Below are positions 12,145 to 23,496 of a stretch of 64,000 nucleotides of DNA, one piece after another; position 1 is the stretch's first letter, and each line of letters opens with the position of its first letter. The stretch spans positions 2,192,001 to 2,256,000 of the forward strand of contig JAVDOI010000005.1 in NCBI GenBank assembly GCA_032191485.1, read 5' to 3'. The notes under the pieces were generated by a model. The model saw only the letters and a program-made list of their open reading frames with translations. It did no database searches and was not told where the DNA came from. The position numbers and the translations under genes were made by a program. This stretch comes from Leptoclinus maculatus (lineage: Eukaryota > Chordata > Actinopteri > Perciformes > Stichaeidae).

Positions 12145-13233
12145 CCTACTCTGTGGAGTTTTAGTGTAAATATACAAAAGTTTCAGTGTAACTCGCTAAA
12201 ACTCATGTGTGTTAAGTTCTAATAAGTGTGTTGAATGCATTTCCTTATAAACCATTTGCAAAGCGAATAGCACTCTTCTCTGTCTTTGTTGACGCATCGC
12301 TGTGTTTCAGCTGTGTTTCAGGTGAACAATGTGAAACCATGAGCAGGACTGTACATTGTGTCACCTGTGTGACAGACATTCACATTCATAGTAACAGCTC
12401 CATAGCACTGCTATGGGAGACTTTTAATAATGAATAAACCAGTAGTCATAAAACAATATGAAGGTATAAATACCCATTCATTAACAAACAGTTCTTGTCA
12501 TGCAGTGTTACAGTATGTCTCTTTAGCTTGTGTTTAACAAGAACAAAAACATGTTGAGTCAACATGTAAATACAGAAGTACAGGAGATGATATGATGTAT
12601 CCTACAAAAACATTTGAATTTTCAAACCCAAAACCGTTTTCTATATTTGTGTTCTAACTGGGTGAGGCTCAACTGGAAACGGGAGATGTCACATACCTCC
12701 ATCATTGATGACCAATGGGGGCAGAGCCCCATCACCCCTCCCTGAGTGGATTATGAATTATTTGTTCTTGGTGACATTTAAAATCTGATTGCTCTCTCTG
12801 TACAGCTCCACCAAGGCTCCCCTGGAGGCTGACTCTTCACCGTTCCTTATCATGCTGTTGTGTCATCTGCATCTTTACAAATGTGCACAGATTCACAATG
12901 AGATACACAATCTTTGGTGTTAGCACAGCAGTGGGGAGAGAACACAAGGCGGAGGGCCCTTGTGTTGAGTCATAGGCCGAGAGACCATGTTACCTATCTG
13001 AACCACTTGTTTCCTTTCTGACAGAAAACCTCAAATCCACCTGCATAGAGACTGATTCATTTATACCTGATGTTTATCAAATAGTTTCAAATTTCTCCCT
13101 CCCCTCCTCTCCTTTCCCCTTTTGTGTTGGAGTTCACATTTCATATTTCCCACCCACATCCTCTCTCTTTAAAAAATAGGGGTTCAGAGTTAAAATATTT
13201 AGAGAATTAAGGTGAACACATGAATTATCCATC
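12145..13233. other. intergenic, nothing recognised
   Basis: Unique AT-rich sequence with a pyrimidine-rich patch at about 13096-13165. No gene, tandem repeat or transposon end was recognised. Confidence 0.4.
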
Positions 13234-13985
13234 TGTCACGATTAGGATTTGCCTTCTGTGTGTCTTTGTCTAGCTCCGCACCCTCCTCACTCACCTAATC
13301 AGTTTATTCAGTGCACCCATCAGTCACACCCGGGTCATTCCTAGCATTTGGTGCCATTTGAGTCCCCACTACATAATACGGTATATTTTGTGTAACGATG
13401 GGCTTATAATTCTTTCTAAAAGCTTGTCTTGCACGGTTAACCCCCCTCTACCATAAAACAAAATGATATGTACACAGGAATAATTTAATTGAAAATAATT
13501 ACTCCAATTTGAGCAGAAGTAGGCTAAACTGCCATGTTGCAATTGTTCAAAATTATTAGACCATCATATCCTGAGCTTGGCCAATACATTTTTTTAATAG
13601 TTTTACAAGCCCTCTTTCAGATGAAATATAAAAATCATGGAAAATGAATTTTTTTGATGGAAGTAAACCTGGCTGAAATGGCACCGAATAGTAGGAATGA
13701 CAGCTCAACTCCCCTCACCTGTTCTAGCCACTATTTAAACCCCAGTCACACACGCACTCACTACCAGATCATTGCTTTATGTCTACCGGCCCGTGTTTGC
13801 TCGTCCTGTTCCCGGTTTCCCCGTCTGCTTGTCTCGTTCCTGCTGGATTTTCCCCCTCGTCTCTTGTCTTGTGCTTGGACTCCCTGTTGTGTTCTGGTAA
13901 CGTTTCCTGTTTTTGTTCAATAAAATACCTGTTTCACGCTACTCTGCCTGGTCTGCGTTTGAGTCCTCCATCATGACCCGTGACA
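13234..13985 (+). mobile_element. LTR of a Gypsy-like retroelement, probably interrupted
   Basis: The block opens with TGTCACG and closes with the inverted CGTGACA, the TG...CA structure of an LTR. Inside are a TATA-like CTATTTAAAC (about 13730) and a polyadenylation signal CAATAAAATA (13918-13927) in the right order for a 5' LTR. A leader with a short gag-like frame follows immediately. The AT-rich stretch at about 13365-13700 looks out of place between GAGTCCCC and CTCCCCTCACCTG and may be a later insertion. No second LTR was found downstream. Confidence 0.55.
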
Positions 13986-14002
13986 GAATGATCTGGCCCC
14001 AA

Positions 14003-14170
14003 ATGGACTCAGCAGACCACAGTGTGGAGTGCCGTCTGCCTGAGTGGTATGCACAGTTTATGGGAACCCACCTGGCCTTGGGAGGTCCTCGGAGTGTCCA
14101 GAAGGCGAACCATGACCCAAGAAACATCCCTTTCAACTCAGAGGAAGAGTCAGACTCCCGTTCCCGCTGA
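14003..14170 (+). pseudogene. retroelement leader frame (gag-like start), truncated
   Basis: A 55-codon frame starts with MDSADHSVECRLPEWYAQF directly after the LTR. I recognise the LTR/leader layout as that of a teleost LTR element, from recollection only. The frame stops at 14170 and is followed by a Pro/Arg-rich-coding remnant (GTTCCAGTTCC...) that runs straight into the satellite at 14229. No protease, reverse transcriptase or integrase is present. Confidence 0.4.
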
Positions 14171-14228
14171 ACCGCAACGGGTTCCAGTTCCGGCCGCTGC
14201 CGTCTCCGAGCCGCAGCCGGCTTCTCGC

Positions 14229-17200
14229 CGTTTCTTGTCGTGTCTCGTCGTTTCTTGTCTCGTCGTTTCTTCCTGTGTCGTCGTTTATCGTCGTTTCTCG
14301 TTGTTTCTTCCTGTCTCGTCGTTTCTTGTCTCGTCGTTTCTCGTCGTTTCTTGTCTTGTCGTTTCTTGTCTTGTCGTTTCTTGTCTCGTCGTTTCTTGTC
14401 TCGTCGTTTCTTGTCTCGTCGTTTCTTGTCTCGTTGTTTCTTCCTGTCTCGTCGTTTCTTGTCTCGTCGTTTCTTCCTGTCTCGTCGTTTCTTGTCGTTT
14501 CTCGTCGTTTCTTCTTGTCTCGTCATTTCTTGTTGTTTCTTCCTGTCTCGTCGTTTCTCGTCGTTTCTCGTCGTTTCTCGTCGTTTCTTGTCGTTTCTTG
14601 TCTCGTCGTTTCTTCCTGTATAGTCGTTTCTTGTCGTGTCTTGTCTCTTCCTGTCTCTTCCTGTCGTCTCTTGTCGTTTCTTGTCGTCTCTTGTCGTTTC
14701 TTGTCTCTTCCTGTCTTTTCTCTTCCTGTCGTGTCTTGTCGTTTCTTGTCATTTCTTGTCTCTTCCTGTCGTTTCTTGTCTCTTCCTGTCGTTTATTGTC
14801 TCTTCCTGTCGTTTCTTGTCTCTTCCTGTCGTTTCTTGTCTCTTCCTGTCTCTTCCTGTCGTTTCTCGTCTCGTCGTTTCTTGTCTCGACGTTTCTTCCT
14901 GTCTCGTCGTTTCTCGTCGTTTCTCGTCGTTTCTCGTCGTTTCTCGTCGTTTCTCGTCGTTTCTCGTCGTTTCTCGTCGTTTCTCGTCGTTTCTCGTCGT
15001 TTCTCGTCGTTTCTCGTCTCGTCGTTTCTCGTCTCGTCGTTTCTTGTCTCTTCCTGTCTCTTCCTGTCGTTTCTCGTCTCGTCTTTTCTTGTCTCGACGT
15101 TTCTTCCTGTCTCGTCGTTTCTCGTCGTTTCTCGGCGTTTCTCGTCGTTTCTCGTCGTTTCTCGTCGTTTCTCGTCGTTTCTCGTCGTTTCTCGTCGTTT
15201 CTCGTCGTTTCTCGTCGTTTCTCGTCTCGTCGTTTCTCGTCTCGTCGTTTCTCGTCTCGTCGTTTCTCGTCTCGTCGTTTCTCGTCTCGTCGTTTCTTCC
15301 TGTCTCGTTGTTTCTTGTCGTTTCTTGTCGTTTCTCGTTGTTTCTTGTCGTTTCTTGTCTCTTCCTGTCTCATTGTTTCTCGTCGTTTCTTCCTGTCTCG
15401 TCGTTTCTCGTTGTTTCTTCCTGTCTCGTCGTTTCTCGTCTCGTCGTTTCTTCCTGTCTCGTTGTTTCTTGTCGTTTCTTGTCGTTTCTCGTTGTTTCTT
15501 GTCGTTTCTTGTCTCTTCCTGTCTCATTGTTTCTCGTCGTTTCTTCCTGTCTCGTCGTTTCTCGTTGTTTCTTCCTGTCTCGTCGTTTCTTGTCTCGTCG
15601 TTTCTCGTCGTTTCTTGTCTTGTCGTTTCTTGTCTTGTCGTTTCTCGTTGTTTCTTCCTGTCTCGTCGTTTCTCGTTGTTTCTTCCTGTCTCGTCGTTTC
15701 TTGTCTCGTCGTTTCTTGTCTCGTCGTTTCTTCCTGTATCGTCGTTTCTTGTCGTTTCTTGTCGTGTCTTGTCTCTTCCTGTCTCTTCCTGTCTCTTCCT
15801 GTCGTCTCTTGTCGTTTCTTGTCGTCTCTTGTCGTTTCTTGTCTCTTCCTGTCTTGTCTCTTCCTGTCGTTTCTTGTCTCTTCTCTTGTCGTTTCCTGTC
15901 TCTTCTTGTCGTTTCTTGTCGTTTCTTGTCATTTCTTGTCGTTTCTTGTCTCTTCCTGTCGTTTCTCGTTGTTTCTTCCTGTCTCGTCGTTTCTCGTTGT
16001 TTCTTCCTGTCTCGTCGTTTCTCGTTGTTTCTTCCTGTCTCGTCGTTTCTCGTCGTTTCTCGTCGTTTCTCGTCGTTTCTCGTCGTTTCTCGTCGCTTCT
16101 CGTCGTTTCTCGCCGTTTCTTGTCTCGTCGTTTCTTCCTTTCTCGTCGTTTCTTGTCTCTTCCTGTCTCATTGTTTCTCGTTGTTTCTTCCTGTCTCATT
16201 GTTTCTCGTTGTTTCTTCCTGTCTCGTTGTTTCTCGTTGTTTCTTCCTGTCTCATTGTTTCTCGTTGTTTCTTCCTGTCTCGTCGTTTCTTGTCTCATCG
16301 TTTCTTCCTGTCTCGTTGTTTCTTGTTGTTTCTTGTCGTTTCTTGTCGTTTCTTGTCGTTTCTTGTCGTTTCTTGTCATTTCTTGTCGTTTCTTGTCGTT
16401 TCTTGTCGTTTCTTGTCGTTTCTTGTCTTGACGTTTCTTGTCGTTTCTTGTCGTTTCTTGTCGTTTCTTGTCGTTTCTTGTCTCATCGTTTCTTCCTGTC
16501 TCGTCGTTTCTTGTCGTTTCTTGTCGTTTCTTGTCTCTTCCTGTGTCATTGTTTCTCGTCGTTTCTTCCTGTCTCGTCGTTTCTCGTTGTTTCTTCCTGT
16601 CTCGTCGTTTCTTGTCTCGTCGTTTCATGTCTCGTCGTTTCTTCCTGTCTCGACATTTCTCGTCGTTTCTCGTCGTTTCTTGTCGTTTCTTGTCTCGTCG
16701 TTTCTTGTTTCGTCGTTTCTTGTCTCGTCGTTTCTTGTCTCGTCGTTTCTTCCTGTATCGTCGTTTCTTGTCATTTCTTGTCGTGTCTTGTCTCTTCCTG
16801 TCTCTTCCTGTCGTCTCTTGTCGTTTCTTGTCGTCTCTTGTCGTTTCTTGTCTCTTCCTGTCTTGTCTCTTCCTGTCGTGTCTTGTCGTTTCTTGTCATT
16901 TCTTGTCTCTTCCTGTCGTCTCTTGTCGTTTCTTGTCGTCTCTTGTCGTTTCTTGTCTCTTCCTGTCTTGTCTCTTCCTGTCGTGTCTTGTCGTTTCTTG
17001 TCATTTCTTGTCTCTTCCTGTCGTCTCTTGTCGTTTCTTGTCGTCTCTTGTCGTTTCTTGTCTCTTCCTGTCTTGTCTCTTCCTGTCGTGTCTTGTCGTT
17101 TCTTGTCATTTTCTTGTCATTTTCTTGTCATTTTCTTGTCTCTTCCTGTCTTTTCTTGTCTCTTCTCTTGTCGTTTCCTGTCGTTTCTTGTCTCTTCCTG

Positions 17201-20200
17201 TCGTTTCTTGTCTCTTCCTGTTGTTTCTTGTCTCTTCCTGTCTCGTCGTTTCTTGTCTCTTCCTGTCGTTTCTCGTCTCGTCGCTTCTTGTCTCGTCGTT
17301 TCTTGTCTCGATGTTTCTTCCTGTCTCGTCGTTTCTCGTCGTTTCTCGTTGTTTCTTCCTGTCTCGTCGTTTCTTGTCTCGTCGTTTCTCGTCGTTTCTT
17401 GTCTCGTCGTTTCTTGTCTCGTCGTTTCTTGTCTCGTCGTTTCTTCCTGTATCGTCGTTTCTTGTCGTTTCTTGTCGTGTCTTGTCTCTTCCTGTCTCTT
17501 CCTGTCGTCTCTTGTCGTTTCTTGTCGTCTCTTGTCGTTTCTTGTCTCTTCCTGTCTTGTCTCTTCCTGTCGTTTCTTGTCTCTTCTCTTGTCGTTTCCT
17601 GTCTCTTCTTGTCGTTTCTTGTCTCTTCTTGTCGTTTCTTGTCGTTTCTTGTCATTTCTTGTCGTTTCTTGTCTCTTCCTGTCGTTTCTCGTTGTTTCTT
17701 CCTGTCTCGTCGTTTCTCGTTGTTTCTTCCTGTCTCGTCGTTTCTCGTTGTTTCTTCCTGTCTCGTCGTTTCTCGTTGTTTCTTCCTGTCTCGTCGTTTC
17801 TCGTTGTTTCTTCCTGTCTCGTCGTTTCTCGTCGTTTCTCGTCGTTTCTCGTCGTTTCTCGTCGTTTCTCGTCGTTTCTCGTCGTTTCTCGTCGTTTCTC
17901 GTCGTTTCTCGTCGTTTCTCGCCGTTTCTCGCCGTTTCTTGTCTCGTCGTTTCTTCCTTTCTCGTCGTTTCTTGTCTCTTCCTGTCTCATTGTTTCTCGT
18001 TGTTTCTTCCTGTCTCATTGTTTCTCGTTGTTTCTTCCTGTCTCGTCGTTTCTTGTCTCATCGTTTCTTCCTGTCTCGTTGTTTCTTGTCGTTTCTTGTC
18101 GTTTCTTGTCATTTCTTGTCGTTTCTTGTCGTTTCTTGTCTTGACGTTTCTTCCTGTCTCGTCGTTTCTTGTCGTTTCTTGTCTCATCGTTTCTTCCTGT
18201 CTCGTCGTTTCTTGTCGTTTCTTGTCGTTTCTTGTCTCTTCCTGTGTCATTGTTTCTCGTCGTTTCTTCCTGTCTCGTCGTTTCTCGTTGTTTCTTCCTG
18301 TCTCGTCGTTTCTTGTCTCGTCGTTTCATGTCTCGTCGTTTCTTCCTGTCTCGACATTTCTCGTCGTTTCTCGTCGTTTCTTGTCGTTTCTTGTCTCGTC
18401 GTTTCTTGTTTCGTCGTTTCTTGTCTCGTCGTTTCTTGTCTCGTCGTTTCTTCCTGTATCGTCGTTTCTTGTCATTTCTTGTTGTGTCTTGTCTCTTCCT
18501 GTCTCTTCCTGTCGTCTCTTGTCGTTTCTTGTCGTCTCTTGTCGTTTCTTGTCTCTTCCTGTCTTGTCTCTTCCTGTCGTGTCTTGTCGTTTCTTGTCAT
18601 TTCTTGTCTCTTCCTGTCGTCTCTTGTCGTTTCTTGTCGTCTCTTGTCGTTTCTTGTCTCTTCCTGTCTTGTCTCTTCCTGTCGTGTCTTGTCGTTTCTT
18701 GTCATTTCTTGTCTCTTCCTGTCGTCTCTTGTCGTTTCTTGTCGTCTCTTGTCGTTTCTTGTCTCTTCCTGTCTTGTCTCTTCCTGTCGTGTCTTGTCGT
18801 TTCTTGTCATTTTCTTGTCATTTTCTTGTCATTTTCTTGTCTCTTCCTGTCTTTTCTTGTCTCTTCTCTTGTCGTTTCCTGTCGTTTCTTGTCTCTTCCT
18901 GTCGTTTCTTGTCTCTTCCTGTTGTTTCTTGTCTCTTCCTGTCTCGTCGTTTCTTGTCTCTTCCTGTCGTTTCTCGTCTCGTCGCTTCTTGTCTCGTCGT
19001 TTCTTGTCTCGATGTTTCTTCCTGTCTCGTCGTTTCTCGTCGTTTCTCGTTGTTTCTTCCTGTCTCGTCGTTTCTTGTCTCGTCGTTTCTCGTCGTTTCT
19101 TGTCTCGTCGTTTCTTGTCTCGTCGTTTCTTGTCTCGTCGTTTCTTCCTGTATCGTCGTTTCTTGTCGTTTCTTGTCTCATCGTTTCTTCCTGTCTCGTC
19201 GTTTCTTGTCGTTTCTTGTCGTTTCTTGTCGTTTCTTGTCGTTTCTTGTCTTGACGTTTCTTCCTGTCTCGTCGTTTCTTGTCGTTTCTTGTCTCATCGT
19301 TTCTTCCTGTCTCGTCGTTTCTTGTCGTTTCTTGTCGTTTCTTGTCTCTTCCTGTGTCATTGTTTCTCGTCGTTTCTTCCTGTCTCGTCGTTTCTCGTTG
19401 TTTCTTCCTGTCTCGTCGTTTCTTGTCTCGTCGTTTCATGTCTCGTCGTTTCTTCCTGTCTCGACATTTCTCGTCGTTTCTCGTTGTTTCTTGTCGTTTC
19501 TTGTCTCGTCGTTTCTTGTCTCGTCGTTTCTTGTCTCGTCGTTTCTTGTCTCGTCGTTTCTTCCTGTATCGTCGTTTCTTGTCATTTCTTGTCGTGTCTT
19601 GTCTCTTCCTGTCTCTTCCTGTCGTCTCTTGTCGTTTCTTGTCGTCTCTTGTCGTTTCTTGTCTCTTCCTGTCTTGTCTCTTCCTGTCGTGTCTTGTCGT
19701 TTCTTGTCATTTCTTGTCTCTTCCTGTCGTCTCTTGTCGTTTCTTGTCGTCTCTTGTCGTTTCTTGTCTCTTCCTGTCTTGTCTCTTCCTGTCGTGTCTT
19801 GTCGTTTCTTGTCATTTTCTTGTCATTTTCTTGTCTCTTCCTGTCTTTTCTTGTCTCTTCTCTTGTCGTTTCCTGTCGTTTCTTGTCTCTTCCTGTCGTT
19901 TCTTGTCTCTTCCTGTTGTTTCTTGTCTCTTCCTGTCTCGTCGTTTCTTGTCTCTTCCTGTCGTTTCTCGTCTCGTCGTTTCTCGTTGTTTCTCGTTGTT
20001 TCTCGTTGTTTCTCGTTGTTTCTCGTTGTTTCTCGTTGTTTCTCGTTGTTTCTCGTTGTTTCTCGTTGTTTCTCGTTGTTTCTCGTTGTTTCTCGTTGTT
20101 TCTTCCTGTCTCGTCGTTTCTCGTCGTTTCTCGTCGTTTCTCGTCGTTTCTCGTCGTTTCTCGTCGTTTCTCGTCGTTTCTCGTTGTTTCTCGTCGTTTC

Positions 20201-20608
20201 TCGTTGTTTCTTGTCGTTTCTCATTGTTTCTTCCTGTCTCGTTGTTTCTCGTTGTTTCTTCCTGTCTCGTCGTTTCTCGTTGTTTCTTCCTGTCTCGTCG
20301 TTTCTTGTCTTGTCGTTTCTTGTCTCGTCGTTTCTCGTCGTTTCTTGTCTCTTCCTGTCGTTTCTTGTCTCTTCCTGTCGTTTCTTGTCTCTTCCTGTCG
20401 TTTCTTGTCTCTTCTTGTCGTTTCTTGTCTCTTCCTGTCGTTTCTTGTCTTTTCTTGTCGTTTCTTGTCTCTTCCTGTCGTTTCTTGTCTTTTCTTGTCT
20501 CTTCCTGTCGTTTCTTGTCTCGTCGTTTCTTGTCTTTTCTTGTCTCTTCCTGTTGTTTCTTGTCTCTTCCTGTCTCGTCATTTCTTGTGTGTTCCTGTCG
20601 TTTCTTCC
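14229..20608. repeat. 6.4-kb pyrimidine-rich, CpG-containing satellite array
   Basis: The array is built from related modules: a 10-mer (TTTCTCGTCG), a 15-mer (TTTCTTGTCTCGTCG), an 18-mer (TTTCTTCCTGTCTCGTCG) and a 20-mer (TTTCTTGTCTCTTCCTGTCG). The plus strand has almost no A, so stop codons cannot form and all three plus frames, and much of the minus strand, stay open for kilobases. Higher-order structure is visible: a rare CATG marker recurs at 16626, 18327 and 19437, and a 105-bp block is tripled at about 16780-17110. The array starts in retroelement leader sequence. Nothing suggests it is coding. Confidence 0.95.
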
Positions 20609-22092
20609 TTGACATGTTGTCACCATCCTTTTCTTTCCCTGCACAGAGGAGCTTCACTGGGAGAGTGTGACCCGATATCCCCCAAGATAACACGACCCTC
20701 TGTGCAGACGCCCTTCCTGAGTCCAGAGCATGGTCCTTTCATCTCATTCAATAATATAACCCAATTCAACTGTATTAAATTCAAATCCATGTAAATCATT
20801 TCAGTTTAATTCATTTCAAATAAATATAATCCAAATAATTGTGAAATTTGACGCTAGATTGCTGGCTATTGGTCTCGTGTTGTGAAATGATGTGGCTGAT
20901 AATAATAATAACAATAATATTAAAGGTTATTTATTTATTTATTTATGTGGTAGAATATTTCTATGTTGATCGGGAGAAGAGAGTTTTGTTCACAAATCAA
21001 TAATATAGTCTTCAGAAGATTCAAAGTTGTCTCGTTCGTTTATTCGCTTGCAAGGGAAAATACAACACAGCCACTCAGTCAGTGCCTGTGTTGGAAGCTT
21101 CAACATCGTACAGAAACATCACATCATTTAAGCAAACACAGGTTCACGCCTTGAGATAAATCATAGACAGAGAGTAGATTTTGTTTACAGCCTAGTTGTC
21201 GTTCTTATCTGGACTCATGCCAGGTACGTTCAACTAGGAACTAGTTTATGGTTTTATGGCCTGTCCTAAACTCATCACACAGACAAAGGAGAGACCTTCA
21301 CCTTTGTTCAACTCTGGGAGTGTGTGATCAGTTCGAAACAAACCCAGACACTAGGCTCATAAATTGATTGTTTACTTTGCAGGACTGCTGCGTTTTGTCA
21401 GTGTTCTCCTCTTTCTCTTTCAGTTGTTCATCTGTTAAAAACATTTCATGATACAAAATATATTTTTCCCATTACATTTATTACCCTAATATATCTGAGA
21501 ACTGGAATGTGTGTAGTCCATAAATTAACGATTGTGAAGAATCAGAAAACCCATTCAAAGAACTATTGTCTCTGATGGAGAATCTTCATCTGCAACTCAA
21601 CCCAGCACTTGAGTCACAAGGCTAGAATTGGCGAGTTGGAAGAGATTGAAAGAGAGAAGAAGAGAGAGATTTGAAAAGAAAATGTCTGGTTCACTTTGTG
21701 TCTGTGTAATGACACCCTAGCCACTACTCGACCATCCCCTGCTGATTTAGCCGGGGTTCTTGCACCCAGTTACCATGAGCTGCCATGTGGAGACACAGCA
21801 GAAGTCTTGATGATGTAGAGACTCTTCAGTCAAAAGGGAATGCCTTTCAAATATTACATATAATAAAATGTGTAAAGACAAATTTCATTAGAAGTAGTGT
21901 GAAGATGTATACTTAAATTTGGGCACAGATAATGTCTCTGTACTGACGTGCATCTTGGTTGTTGGACTATGGTGGGTGTACATCATCAATGTGCTTTCTG
22001 AGTTGATGAAGAAGAACCCTGCTCATCCTCATCAAGTTGGTTACCTGAATCCAAATACATTTTGTGAAGAATGCAGATATTTGGCACTTCTT
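20609..22092. other. intergenic flank of the satellite
   Basis: Just right of the array, 20610-20740 has mixed unique sequence with no recognisable second LTR. From 20740 the sequence is AT-rich, with a short TAATAA run near 20900 and a TTTA run near 20930. Nothing else was recognised. Confidence 0.4.
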
Positions 22093-23005
22093 TCATGTGC
22101 AGAAACTTGATCCTCCTGAACTTGATTTCAGGGTGCCAAAAGCATGCTCAATGGCCACACAAGCTGCAGTGAGCGTTTGGTTAAAGAGCCTCTGGCTGGC
22201 GGTTAGATGCCCACTATCCCTGTAGGGTTTCATCAGTTGTAGCAACCGAGGATAAGCTGAATCTCCAATAATGTGCATTCTCTCTGGGACCAGGGCCTGA
22301 GGATCTTCTTCCAATAGCTGTGCAGCAATTTGTGTTGCTCAATGCTGTGGCATCATGATAACTACCAGGGTGACCTACTTTTACATGACAGAAGAACTGT
22401 TCACTGTCACAGAATCCGGTGAGGATATGTTATAATAGGCTATGGGATTGTTGCAATGTGGTTTATCAATGGGAATGAGACATCCTTCGACAGCACAGAC
22501 TGTATTTAGAAATCCAACTGTTTCAAAGCGTAACTGAGATGTGTGAATTGCTTCCGCTGTAGGCCACAAAATGCAATGGGACAGATGTGTAGCGACTAGG
22601 AAACAGAAGTGATGGAGATGTGTTGAAACTGTAGATATGTTCACAGGCGAGAACACTGTTACACACAGGTAGTTTGGTTTGCTGACTGTTCATGTAGCAT
22701 CCAGGTCCCAGCGTGGTCACAAGGTCCTGGATAGCAAAGAAGAGAGTCAAACTGACATGCAAACATCAGAGATTATACTTTGGCCATTAGAATGTTGTAG
22801 ATAAGCCTACCTCCACTCGTCCTCTTGATAGTCTGAAATGACTTCTGAAGTCTGTGACATTGAGGGACCGAGGGACAACCTCCTCAACAAAATGTTGTAT
22901 TTTTGGAACCAGGAGAAGAATAATGATGCTGATTCTTTTCAGAATTCTCAAGGACTCATTCGGCATGTAGGGAGCAGTTATTAAATTATTATCATTGCTG
23001 ACCAC
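22093..23005 (-). pseudogene. PIF/Harbinger transposase (HARBI1-like), broken
   Basis: Minus-strand pieces in different frames line up with a Harbinger DDE transposase. The N-terminal part is at 23005-22787 (HFVEEVVPRSLNVTDFRSHF). The middle is at 22656-22381, with IHTSQLRFETVGFLNTVCAV, EGCLIPIDKPH and NPIAYYN, followed by GHPGSYHDATALSNT near 22370-22325. The C-terminal part is at 22314-22093, with IGDSAYPRLLQLMKPYRD and IEHAFGTLK. GDSAYP carries the second catalytic Asp and IEHAFG the catalytic Glu. The first Asp, normally in an (I/V)DG motif, reads VEG here. Frameshifts near 22320 and 22600 and the substitution mark it as dead. Confidence 0.75.
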
Positions 23006-23496
23006 TTAAAACCACGTATCACCACTATGCCAACTTTTTATAAAAACACGACCATGTTTTACATTATGTGATAATTACAGTTTTTAGTGTTTTCATTAGC
23101 CTAAAATGTTGAAGAATGCCTAAACCCAATTTATCAATCTACCTGATTGAGAATCATCAAACATTGTTACATACGGTATTTATTACTGGACGACAGCAAT
23201 CAGGAAAAATAGGCAAAGTACGACGCTAAATGAGCTGTAGCCGTGGCCATTTGTTCTGGTTCATTTGTAATATTTACATAAAACAAATCACCTTCACTGT
23301 CCAAGTCCAACTTCATGGAAAAGTAGGGGGATCTCTTCTGCTTCAACTTCATCAGAGATCAAGAACGCATCAGCAATTTCTTCAGCTATAGATATCCAGA
23401 TGACAGTTCAGGTTCAGCAGACTACAGGTATCCTACAGATGCAACTAACAGGATGTAAACGTTTCAATGACTCCCTGTGTATTCTTTGGAAACTGT
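23006..23496. other. AT-rich flank between two DNA-transposon remnants
   Basis: No gene is supported. It may contain more of the Harbinger element (a second, DNA-binding-protein ORF is usual) but I could not recognise it. Confidence 0.3.

Noticed and set aside
14022..20794. Open frames of up to 2,196 codons in several plus frames, and many Arg/Lys-rich minus frames
   Set aside because: They translate the pyrimidine-rich satellite. All three plus frames are open because the strand has almost no A, and the predicted proteins are simple repeats.
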